From Acidimicrobiales bacterium (GTDB taxonomy: Bacteria; Actinomycetota; Acidimicrobiia; Acidimicrobiales; SZUA-35): a DNA stretch of 64,000 nt. Positions 8,760-17,542 of this stretch are shown here, in pieces. A program made the translations under genes and the position numbers. Location of the stretch: positions 1 to 64,000 of the forward strand of contig JANQPB010000043.1 of assembly GCA_028285495.1 (NCBI GenBank), given 5' to 3'. Below the pieces are notes generated by a model. The model was not told the DNA's origin. It ran no database searches and was given only the letters and a program-made list of their open reading frames with translations. Within the stretch, counting starts at the first letter, position 1, and each line of letters starts with the position of its first letter.

Positions 8760-9018
8760 GGGGGCGTGCGCAGCTCGGGCATGTTGGCGCCCGTGAGGTC
8801 CCTGGCTTCGACTGCCGCGGCGGTCAGGCCAGTCTCAGGCCAAGACGCCCGTCGCCGTCGCCCATGCCGCAGCCACGACTGCCCGGTCGGAACCGACAGA
8901 CATCGATCGCAACCACCGGCGCCCGGTGTTGGGCGTCATCGACGACCGTCTGACACCCCTCCCACCGTCTCGGACCGCTATCGACGGGGTGTTCGGCGCC
9001 CGAGCGTCGCCTGGTCCT

Positions 9019-9040
9019 GCCGGCCGCGGCAACGGCCGGC
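9019..9040. other. perfect 8-bp inverted repeat hairpin in a ~470-bp intergenic region
   Basis: gccggccg-cggcaa-cggccggc; no U-tract. Confidence 0.4.
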
Positions 9041-9232
9041 CGCCGCGTGTCCAACCACCCCAGACGGGAGCGACACGGACCTCCAGCTCCGGTGCCACCG
9101 CACCCTCCGTGCGCCGAGCCCCGGATCGGGGGCTCGTCGTTGGACCGGAGTTGCGCCGTTCGAGGCGACACGGCCACATCCATCGACTACGAAAGGGGGG
9201 CACGAAGTCGAAGGTTGAAGGGACGGGACGCG

Positions 9233-12200
9233 ATGGGCGGGTGCAAGGTACGGCTGGCGAGGACGATCCTCGCCGCGTTGATGTTGGTGTCGGCAATCCT
9301 GGTCGCGAGCCCTCCCGGCTCGGCCGACGGTCACGATCACTCGATCCCGGAGATCCAGGGCCCGGCCCACCTGTCGCCCCTCGTCGGCGAGACGGTGGCC
9401 ACCGAGGGCGTCGTCACCGCCGTCGGCTTCCGTCTGTTCTATCTGCAGGACCCGGTCGGTGACGGGGACCCCAACACGTCAGACGGCATCCTCGTTCGGT
9501 GGTCCGGCCCGGTTGCGGTCGGTGACCACGTCGTGGTCGGAGGCCTGGTCGAGGAGGACATCCCGGGCGGCCCCGACACCGGCAACCTCTCGATCACCCA
9601 GATCGACGCCGACACCGTGACGATCGACTCGTCCGGCAACGCCCTGCCGGCAACCGTCGAGATCGGCAAGCAGGGTGTGCTGGCGTCGGCGACGACGGTG
9701 ATCAGTGACGACGAGCTGCCGACGAACCTGCAGACCGATCCGGCCACCTTCGACCCGGACGAGGACGCCATCGACTTCTGGGAGAGCCTCGAGGGCATGC
9801 TGGTCGAGGTCGCCAAGCCGGTGGCCGTCTCGCCGACTCGGACCTTCAACCCCTTCTCCAGTGAGTTCTTCACCCTGCCGGACCGCGGGGTGTCGCAGGT
9901 CATCGAACCGAACGACGCCCGCACCGGCCGGGGCGGCATCGAGCTCCAACCCGATCCGGACAACACGGGCGACCAGAATCCGGAGCGGGTCCAGATCCAG
10001 TTCGACGGCACCATCTACCAGGGCCCGAGCGTTCCCCTGGTGAAGGTCGGCGACAACCTGGCCGATGTCACCGGCGTCGTCGGCTACAGCTTCGGCAACT
10101 ATGAGGTCAACGCCACCGATCCGGTCACGGTCCAGACCAACCGGCTCCAGCCCGAGGTGTCCAGCCGAAAGCCGACCACGAACAACCTCACCATCGCGTC
10201 CTACAACGTGCTGAACCTCAGCGGCGACGGGAGCGACACCGCGCAGTACGCCACCCTGGCAGCCCAGATCGTCGACAACCTGCGGGGCCCGGACATCATC
10301 GCCCTGCAGGAGATCCAGGACGACAGCGGGCAGACCGACGACGGCACGACCGGAGCCGAGGTCACCCTCCAGACCCTCATCGACGAGATCGTCGCCGCCG
10401 GCGGACCGACCTACGAGGCCTTCGACGTCGCCCCGGCCGACGGGACGGGCGGAGGCGTCCCCGGCGGCAACATCCGCAACGCCTTCCTCTACAACCCCGA
10501 ACGGGTGACGACCAGGGACTACTTCTCGCTGACGCCACCGGCCCTGTCGGTCTTCGGAGCCGATCCGACGGCCTTCGACGGCACCCGCGACCCGCTGGTC
10601 GGCATCTTCGAGTTCAACGGCAAGGACGTGACGGTCATCAACAACCACTTCACGTCCCGCTTCGGCTCGACGCCGGTGTTCGGTGGGCCACAGCCCTTCG
10701 TCCAGGCCGGCGAGACCGAGCGGGCCAACGAGTCCCAGGCCATCAACGACGTCGTCGACACCATGCTGGCCGCCGACCCGGACGCGATGATCGCAGTGGT
10801 CGGCGACCTGAACACGATGCAGTGGACCGACGAGATGACCGAGACGCTGCCCGGGCCAGAGCGGGTGCTGACCAACCTGGTCGACACCCGGCTCAAGGAC
10901 TCGGACCGGGACAACGTGTACTCCTTCATCTTCGACGGCAACAGCCAGATGCTCGACCACTTCTTCGTGAGCGACGCGCTGTTCGACCGCAAGCCGGTCC
11001 TCGACCTGGTGCACGTCAACGTCGACTTCCCCCGGGTCGACGACTCCACCGGCAGCGACCACGAGCCGCTGCTGGCCAAGTTCACCATCCCGGCCGGGAT
11101 GCCGCCATCGCCGTACTCGTTGCAGATCCTCCACGCCTCCGATCTCGAGGGTGGCGTCGAGGCACTCGATCGGGCCCCGAACTTCGCCGCCATCATCGAT
11201 GGCCTGGAGGAGCGGACCGACGTCGACGACACGATCGTGCTCTCGGCCGGCGACAACTACATCCCCGGCCCGTTCTTCAACGCCGCAGCCGACCGGGCGA
11301 CGTTCCGCGACGGCGGCGTGTTCAACGACGTCTACAGCGACCACTTCGGTGTGACCTACTCCAGCCTGCGGGAGGGCAACGGCCGGGTCGACATCTCGAT
11401 CATGAACGTCATCGGCTTCGACGCCTCGGCCGTGGGCAACCACGAGTTCGATCTCGGGAGCGACACGTTCGAGTCGATCATCGAAGAGGACTTCCGGAGC
11501 CCGAACGGGCCGGAGGGCGACCGCTGGGTCGGCGCCCAGTTCCCCTACCTCTCGGCCAACCTCGACGTCTCCGGCGACGGTGACCTGGCCAACCTCTTCA
11601 CAGCCGACATCCTGTCGTCCGCCGCATTCCGTTCTGGCCCGATCGAGTCGGGCTCGGGTGTCACCAGCATCCCCAAGATCGCCCCGGCGACCTACATCGA
11701 CGTGGCCGGCGGTGAGCGGATCGGCGTCGTCGGTGCAACGACCCCGCTGCTGAGCCTCATCTCCTCGCCGACCGGAACCGAGCTCATCGGTCCGACGTCG
11801 AACGACATGCCGGCGCTGGCGGCCGTCCTCCAGCCGTCGATCGATGCGCTCCAGGCGATGGGGATCAACAAGATCGTGCTCGTCTCCCACCTGCAGCAGA
11901 TCGCGCTCGAGCAGGAGCTGGTCCCGCTGCTCTCCGGCATCGACGTGTCGATCGCCGGCGGCAGCGACACGCTCCTGGCCGACGATGACGACGTGTTGCA
12001 GCCGGGCGACGAGCCGGCCGGCCCGTTCCCGATCGTGACCGAGAACGCCGACGGCGACCCGGCGGTCATCGTCAGCACCGACGGCGAGTACAGCTACGTC
12101 GGGCAGCTGACCGTCGACTTCGACCGCCTCGGTCGAGTGGTCGACAGCTTCGACCCGGCGGAGAACGGGCCGATCGCCTCGACCACCGAGAACGCCAACG

Positions 12201-13117
12201 CCGCCTTCGGTGGGGGCGATCCGTTCGCCGACGGGACCAAGGCCGAGCTGGTTCAGCGGATGGTCGATGCCGTCGTCGGCGTGGTCGTGGCCAAGGACAG
12301 CAACGTCCTCGGTGAGACGTCGGTGTTCCTCGAAGGCCGGCGGGAGTTCGTCCGGACCGAGGAGACCAACTTCGGCAACCTGTCGGCTCGGGCCAACCTG
12401 GCCGAAGCCAAGGCCTTCGACCCCTCGACGGCCGTGTCGATCAAGAACGGCGGCGGCATCCGGGCCGAGATCGGGGAGGTCGTCAACAACGGCGGCTCCA
12501 CCGACCTGCTCCCACCCCAGGCCAACCCCATCAGCGGGCGCCTCGATGGTCAGATCAGCCAGCTGGCCATCGAGAACTCGCTGCGGTTCAACAACGGCCT
12601 CACCCTGCTGACGCTCACGGCGGCCGAGCTGCAGTCCGTGATCGAGCACTCGGTGGCAGCCAGCGGGCCGGGGTCGACCCCCGGCCAGTTCGGCCAGTAC
12701 GCCGGGCTCCGCTTCAGCTTCGATCCCGCCCAGTCACCCGGGAGCCGGGTCCAGAGCGCCGCCATCGTCGACGGCACCGGGATCGTCACCGATGTGCTCA
12801 TCGAAGCCGGCGTGTTGCAGGGCGACCCGAACCGGGCCATCCGGATCGTCACCCTCAACTTCCTGGCCGGAGGGGGCGACGGCTATCCGTTCCCAACGGA
12901 CCCGAGCGCCAATCGCATCGACCTTGGCGACGTGCTCGTGGCCCCGGGCGCAGCCGACTTCAGCCCGCCCGGTGGTGAGCAGGACGCCCTGGCCGAGTTC
13001 CTGGTCGCCAATCACGGCATCGGGGCGGGAACGCCCTTCGCCGAGGCGGAGACCCCGATCGACCAGGACGAGAACATCCAGAACCTGGCATACCGGAGCG
13101 ACACGGTCCTGCCGTAG
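9233..13117 (+). CDS. secreted endonuclease/exonuclease/phosphatase (ExeM-like) fused to 5'-nucleotidase/2',3'-cyclic phosphodiesterase
   Basis: Signal peptide (MGGCKVRLARTILAALMLVSAILVASPPGSADG); IPEIQG...SPLVGETVATEGVVTAV; EEP motifs NNLTIASYNVLNL and DIIALQEIQDD; UshA-like LQILHASDLEG and VGNHEFDLG. Confidence 0.9.
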   Translation: MGGCKVRLARTILAALMLVSAILVASPPGSADGHDHSIPEIQGPAHLSPLVGETVATEGVVTAVGFRLFYLQDPVGDGDPNTSDGILVRWSGPVAVGDHVVVGGLVEEDIPGGPDTGNLSITQIDADTVTIDSSGNALPATVEIGKQGVLASATTVISDDELPTNLQTDPATFDPDEDAIDFWESLEGMLVEVAKPVAVSPTRTFNPFSSEFFTLPDRGVSQVIEPNDARTGRGGIELQPDPDNTGDQNPERVQIQFDGTIYQGPSVPLVKVGDNLADVTGVVGYSFGNYEVNATDPVTVQTNRLQPEVSSRKPTTNNLTIASYNVLNLSGDGSDTAQYATLAAQIVDNLRGPDIIALQEIQDDSGQTDDGTTGAEVTLQTLIDEIVAAGGPTYEAFDVAPADGTGGGVPGGNIRNAFLYNPERVTTRDYFSLTPPALSVFGADPTAFDGTRDPLVGIFEFNGKDVTVINNHFTSRFGSTPVFGGPQPFVQAGETERANESQAINDVVDTMLAADPDAMIAVVGDLNTMQWTDEMTETLPGPERVLTNLVDTRLKDSDRDNVYSFIFDGNSQMLDHFFVSDALFDRKPVLDLVHVNVDFPRVDDSTGSDHEPLLAKFTIPAGMPPSPYSLQILHASDLEGGVEALDRAPNFAAIIDGLEERTDVDDTIVLSAGDNYIPGPFFNAAADRATFRDGGVFNDVYSDHFGVTYSSLREGNGRVDISIMNVIGFDASAVGNHEFDLGSDTFESIIEEDFRSPNGPEGDRWVGAQFPYLSANLDVSGDGDLANLFTADILSSAAFRSGPIESGSGVTSIPKIAPATYIDVAGGERIGVVGATTPLLSLISSPTGTELIGPTSNDMPALAAVLQPSIDALQAMGINKIVLVSHLQQIALEQELVPLLSGIDVSIAGGSDTLLADDDDVLQPGDEPAGPFPIVTENADGDPAVIVSTDGEYSYVGQLTVDFDRLGRVVDSFDPAENGPIASTTENANAAFGGGDPFADGTKAELVQRMVDAVVGVVVAKDSNVLGETSVFLEGRREFVRTEETNFGNLSARANLAEAKAFDPSTAVSIKNGGGIRAEIGEVVNNGGSTDLLPPQANPISGRLDGQISQLAIENSLRFNNGLTLLTLTAAELQSVIEHSVAASGPGSTPGQFGQYAGLRFSFDPAQSPGSRVQSAAIVDGTGIVTDVLIEAGVLQGDPNRAIRIVTLNFLAGGGDGYPFPTDPSANRIDLGDVLVAPGAADFSPPGGEQDALAEFLVANHGIGAGTPFAEAETPIDQDENIQNLAYRSDTVLP

Positions 13118-13128
13118 CGGCGCGGTTC

Positions 13129-13157
13129 GCCCGGCCGGCGTCGCCTGCCGGCCGGGC
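13129..13157 (+). terminator. GC-rich hairpin 12 bp after the nuclease/nucleotidase stop
   Basis: gcccggccggc-gtcgcct-gccggccgggc, perfect 11-bp stem, no U-tract. Confidence 0.5.
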
Positions 13158-13317
13158 GTGCTCGACCGCGGCGCCGATCGGGACCACCGCTCCTGGAGCT
13201 CCAACGATCGGCCGAGCTCGAACGACGCGCTCGCGCGAACCGAGTCATCCGCTCCGGCCGGTTACCGCGATCGGGGGCGGTTCGTGCCCGCAACCGACGA
13301 CCGGGTCGCGTCCGTGG

Positions 13318-13851
13318 TCACTCCAACGAGCCGTCTGCGTTCGGTCGCCTCACGATGCGCAGCATCCGCGGGTAGGCCGAGATCTGGGGCCCGTCCGTCG
13401 CGGACAGCTCGGAGATGCCGGTGAGCAGGTCGCCGGCCCGCTTCGACGCGGGCACGGCGGTGAGCCGCCTCCCCCTGTCCTCGGCCACGACCAGACCGAC
13501 CTCCTCGAGCTGCGCCGTGATCGCCTCGACGGAGAGGTCGGGAGAGTCCGGGACGATCCTCGCCTCAGGTATCACGACGACCAGCGAGCCGTCGTCGTAG
13601 GACAGCACCGGCATCAGCGCCCCCTCACGATCGAGCACGTCACGCGTCTCGCGGTCGAGCCCGGACTCCTCCGCCAGCACGATTCGGTTCTTCACCGGCC
13701 TGGCGCGGCTGACGATCGTCTCCAGCTCCTGCGAGGAGGCGAGCTCGTCGGCGAGGTCGAGATCGATTGCGCAGTACGGGGTGTTGTAGAGCTCGATCGT
13801 GTCCTTCCCGTGGGTGTAGCTGAAGGCCGTCTCCGACGGCTCGTCAGACAT
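13318..13851 (-). CDS. small protein encoded with the cytoplasmic subtilases; putative prodomain-like partner/inhibitor
   Basis: 177 aa; its ATG directly abuts the TAG stop of the upstream S8 gene. The C-terminal ~60 aa can be aligned by eye to the N-terminal domain of the S8 protein 13852..15318. Confidence 0.6.
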   Translation of the reverse strand: MSDEPSETAFSYTHGKDTIELYNTPYCAIDLDLADELASSQELETIVSRARPVKNRIVLAEESGLDRETRDVLDREGALMPVLSYDDGSLVVVIPEARIVPDSPDLSVEAITAQLEEVGLVVAEDRGRRLTAVPASKRAGDLLTGISELSATDGPQISAYPRMLRIVRRPNADGSLE

Positions 13852-15318
13852 CTACGCCCTCCGCGCCGCCCACACCGCCGCGTAGGCGTTCACCCGACCG
13901 TGACCCGTCCGCCTGGACCAGCCCCCGTTCGCGGTCAGCGAGTCCGCCGTTCGATTCAGCAGGCGACCGACCTCTTCCGATCCGAGATCCGGCCGGACAC
14001 TGAGCATCAGAGCTGCGGTTGCGGCGACGAAGGGGGTCGCCGCCGACGTGCCGTTGAACCGGTCGGTCATGTTGCCGGGTGAATAGCCTCGCGGCCCCTT
14101 GATGTCGGTCGATCGAATCGCCACCCCAGGGGCCATCAGGTCCAGCCCGGCCCCCCAGTTCGAGCCCCACCGAGTCTCGCCGTCTTGCGAGCCAAGAGTC
14201 TTCTGCCGATCCCACTGGTTCGATGCACCTACCGTGACCATTTTCGCCAGGTTTCCAGGATACGACACCGACGGCCGTGCGTCGTTGCCGGCGGCGATGA
14301 CGACGACGGCGCCCCTGCCCTGTCGTCCCAGCGTTCGGGCCCGCTCGAACGCGTTCGTGATCAGCGGTACCGGTGGACCACCACCCCACGAGTTGGAGAG
14401 GACGTCCGCCTCCGCATCGTCCCAGCACCAGTCGATGGCGTCGGCCGTGTCGAAGTCGTCGAAGATCCAGAAGCCGTTCGCATCCGACTTCGCGATCCTG
14501 GCCGCGACCAACGACACCCCGGGAGCGAGTGCGCTGTCCGCGTCGGTGCAGCTGACGATCCCGGCGCACGCCGTGCCGTGTGCGTCGTCACCGTCCGGCC
14601 GCGCATTGGGGTTCCCGTCGACCACGTCGAGCTCCGCCACGATCGTCTTCAGCTTCGGGTGCGTCGAATCGACCCCCTCGTCGAGGATGGCGACCTTGAT
14701 CTCGGGTCGGCCCGTGGTGACGGTCCAGGCCGCGTCGGCGTGGACGTCCGACCCGACGACGCCGACCGTGCCGTCGTTGGCCAGCGCCCACGGGGGAGGC
14801 TGCGAATCGACGGGGGACAGGGGTCGACGCTGCACGACCCGCAGGAAGTTCGGCGATGGCACCCCCCTCGCCGACGACCGGGTGTGCAGACCCATCGCCG
14901 CGGCGATGGCGTTGGAGACCCCTTCCTCGCCGATACCCGGGGCGAGGAGCAGGACCTTGCCCTGGCGTCCGTGATCGACCTCCTCCAATCCGTGCTTGTC
15001 GCGAAGGAACTTCAGGTCCGCATTCGAGGGATTGTCGACCGCGACCGTGTTCGTCGGGATGACCGTTGTCTCACCTCGATCGGCCTGTGCGATCTCCGTC
15101 TGGCCCTCGCTCAAATCGTTGAATCGTCGGGCCACCCGGTCGTGTTGTTGCCCGAGGCTCGCGGCGACGCTGGTGCCCGCCTCGTGCGCCCGCATGGGGG
15201 CCATGCGGGTGGGGCCGACCGTTTCCAGCGTCCGTGGAGCGCGCTGTCGGCCGTCCATGATCCGCTGCAATTGCAGCCGTCGCACACGACGTCCGTCGAA
15301 GTACTCGATCGTCCGCAT
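13852..15318 (-). CDS. S8 subtilisin-family peptidase, no signal peptide
   Basis: AILDEGVDSTHP (Asp), DAHGTACAGIV (His), VVVIAAGND, FNGTSAATPFVAATAALML (Ser). The N-terminus is polar. Confidence 0.9.
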   Translation of the reverse strand: MRTIEYFDGRRVRRLQLQRIMDGRQRAPRTLETVGPTRMAPMRAHEAGTSVAASLGQQHDRVARRFNDLSEGQTEIAQADRGETTVIPTNTVAVDNPSNADLKFLRDKHGLEEVDHGRQGKVLLLAPGIGEEGVSNAIAAAMGLHTRSSARGVPSPNFLRVVQRRPLSPVDSQPPPWALANDGTVGVVGSDVHADAAWTVTTGRPEIKVAILDEGVDSTHPKLKTIVAELDVVDGNPNARPDGDDAHGTACAGIVSCTDADSALAPGVSLVAARIAKSDANGFWIFDDFDTADAIDWCWDDAEADVLSNSWGGGPPVPLITNAFERARTLGRQGRGAVVVIAAGNDARPSVSYPGNLAKMVTVGASNQWDRQKTLGSQDGETRWGSNWGAGLDLMAPGVAIRSTDIKGPRGYSPGNMTDRFNGTSAATPFVAATAALMLSVRPDLGSEEVGRLLNRTADSLTANGGWSRRTGHGRVNAYAAVWAARRA

Positions 15319-15567
15319 CTTGCCCCTCCAGGTTCGCAGCTGCGCCGGTGGGCGACGGCAGCCTTGTCGTTGACTTAGCTTGCCACCTGGTGTGTGTCAA
15401 GGGTCACTGGAGCGAACCGGATGGCGGGATATGGCGAGAACTTCGTGGACGCGACCGTTCCCTTGCCGGGCCTTTCGGGCGCACGATCGAGTCGACGGGA
15501 TGCGCTCAGGGGGCCGTGCCGCTCGCCGGCCCGGTCGGCCGAACGGAGGTCGGTACCTCGACCGCGA

Positions 15568-17238
15568 TCAGGTCCGGCCCGCGATCCGCTCCTGGAGTTG
15601 AGGGGAAGCGCCGCGAAGCGCCGCCGACCTCTGTGCACTGCTCCGTGATCTGCCAAGCAGGGCCCGCCGAGTCTCGGGGTCGGCCAGGTGGTAGGCGAGC
15701 TCCCCCTCGAAACGCCTGACCAGTCCGGGGTCGCTCGACGAGCCCGGGCCGAGCAGCCGATCCAGCGCCCGATCGAACTCGTCGCTCGGGACGCCCGCGC
15801 TGCCGGCGAGACGCTCGGCGGGGCGGGTGGCGACGGCCGCCGACGGACCTCGCGTCGCCACGACGTGATGGACCGGCGGCAGCTCGGCGGCAAGCAGCTC
15901 GGCTGCGTTGATGATGCCGTGCCCGTAGCTCGACCGATCCCAACGGGGCGGCCGGCGGGACACCTTCGGCTCGGCCAGCTGGTGCAACAGCACGGCCTGG
16001 ACGTTCGCCTTGCCGTAGCGATCGACGAGGTGCTGGTGGCCGTGGTGGGCCAGCCACAGCGCAGCGATCCCTGCCAGGTGGGCGACGGCGTAGGACGTGC
16101 CGTTGCTCTGGCCGAGGATCATGTCCGGCGGCTCCTGATCCCACTCGAACAGCGCCGCCCACACGCAGGATCCGGGAGCCGCGACGTTCACCTCGGGCCC
16201 ACGTGACGAACCGGCCCACGGCTTCGAGTCGACGGAGGTGGCGGCAACGGCGATGCAGTTGCCATAGGACGCCGGGGCCGTCACGAACCCGACCTGGTTG
16301 CCGGCCGCGGCCATGACGATCATGCCGTCGTCGACGGCGTCCTGGATCGCGTCCTCGAGGCCGAAGAGTCCCTTGCCGCCGAGGCTCATCGACACGATGT
16401 GGCATCCCTTGCGATGGGCCCATCTGACGGCGTTGCCGACGTCGTTGTCGAAGACCTGGACGACGCTCTCGGTCGCCCGGATGGGGACGAGCGTCGCCTC
16501 GGTCGCCACGCCGCGGAACTGGCCGGCGGCGCCGCCCTCGCCCTCGCCGACGAGCACGCTGGCGGTCGACGTGCCGTGGCCGGGATTCGGCAGTGGTCTG
16601 AAGATCGACTTCTCCGGTGGTCGAAGGGGATCGCGGGCGTCGTGGTCGTCGCTGATCACGTCGCGGTCGCGGGCCAGATCGAGTCGGTCGCGTCCGAGCA
16701 GGGGATGATCGGAGTAGCCGGAATCGGGATGCCCGACGAGGATCCCCTTGCCACCCCGGGTGGCGGGATCCATGAGCTCGAGTGCCTCCGGCACCCTCAT
16801 GGCCTTGAGCGCCCAGTCGCGCCGGGCCGCTGCGCCGACGTCGGAACAGTCCGTCCTCACCCCGAGCGGGCCAGGCCCGGTCGGGGCCGCGGGTTGGGTG
16901 GTCGTCAGGCCCGCCGGATCGAACGCCGGTGTCGGGATGTCGGCCTCGACCCGGAGGAAGCGGTCGGTGTCGTAGAGCTGCTGGACGAGCTCGTGGGCGT
17001 GGGCCGCCATCGCGTCCTTGGTCGTCTCCGTCGCTTCGATCCTCACGATCACGTCGTTGCGGGCCGAACTGGTCTCGGGCGCGTCGACAGCCGAGGAGCG
17101 GACGGCTCGGTCGCCGCCCCATCGGGTCCGGTCGAGCTCGGACTTCACGATCCGAGTGACCGACCCCGCCGATATCGGTGCTGGCGGTCGAACCAGCACT
17201 CGGAACTCGTCGAGACCGCTCTTCTGCGTGCGGGCCAT
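15568..17238 (-). CDS. S8 subtilisin-family peptidase, no signal peptide
   Basis: GHPDSGYSDHP (Asp), NPGHGTSTASVLVG (His), AAAGNQVG, QSNGTSYAVAHLAGIAALWL (Ser). Start MARTQKSGL at 17238 with GGGGGAGGT SD. Confidence 0.9.
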   Translation of the reverse strand: MARTQKSGLDEFRVLVRPPAPISAGSVTRIVKSELDRTRWGGDRAVRSSAVDAPETSSARNDVIVRIEATETTKDAMAAHAHELVQQLYDTDRFLRVEADIPTPAFDPAGLTTTQPAAPTGPGPLGVRTDCSDVGAAARRDWALKAMRVPEALELMDPATRGGKGILVGHPDSGYSDHPLLGRDRLDLARDRDVISDDHDARDPLRPPEKSIFRPLPNPGHGTSTASVLVGEGEGGAAGQFRGVATEATLVPIRATESVVQVFDNDVGNAVRWAHRKGCHIVSMSLGGKGLFGLEDAIQDAVDDGMIVMAAAGNQVGFVTAPASYGNCIAVAATSVDSKPWAGSSRGPEVNVAAPGSCVWAALFEWDQEPPDMILGQSNGTSYAVAHLAGIAALWLAHHGHQHLVDRYGKANVQAVLLHQLAEPKVSRRPPRWDRSSYGHGIINAAELLAAELPPVHHVVATRGPSAAVATRPAERLAGSAGVPSDEFDRALDRLLGPGSSSDPGLVRRFEGELAYHLADPETRRALLGRSRSSAQRSAALRGASPQLQERIAGRT

Positions 17239-17542
17239 GAATACCTCCCCCGGGTAGCTACAGGGATTGTGCATCAACCACCTGCCCCTGTATACGCAGA
17301 ATCGATCAATGGCCATCCTCTCGCCTGGCGAAGGTCACGCCGTAGACGAGTGCTCGGCTTGGCGAAGCGCACGTCGCTGGACGCCGATCGACCAGCAAGA
17401 CCGATCGCTGCGAACTCGTCGTTGGGGTCGGACGTCCGACGTCGAATGGGCCCCGGCGGGGCCGCGTCCATCCACGTGACAGCGACGACGGCGGCAGCTA
17501 GCGTCTGCGCTGGACGGGCGGCAACGACATCGGTGGTGATTC

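Noticed and set aside
9479-12649. 1056-aa minus-strand ORF opposite the nuclease/nucleotidase gene
   Set aside because: High-GC third-position bias creates stop-free antisense frames; low-complexity Val/Gly/Asp/Arg content and no motifs, whereas the plus strand encodes clear domains.
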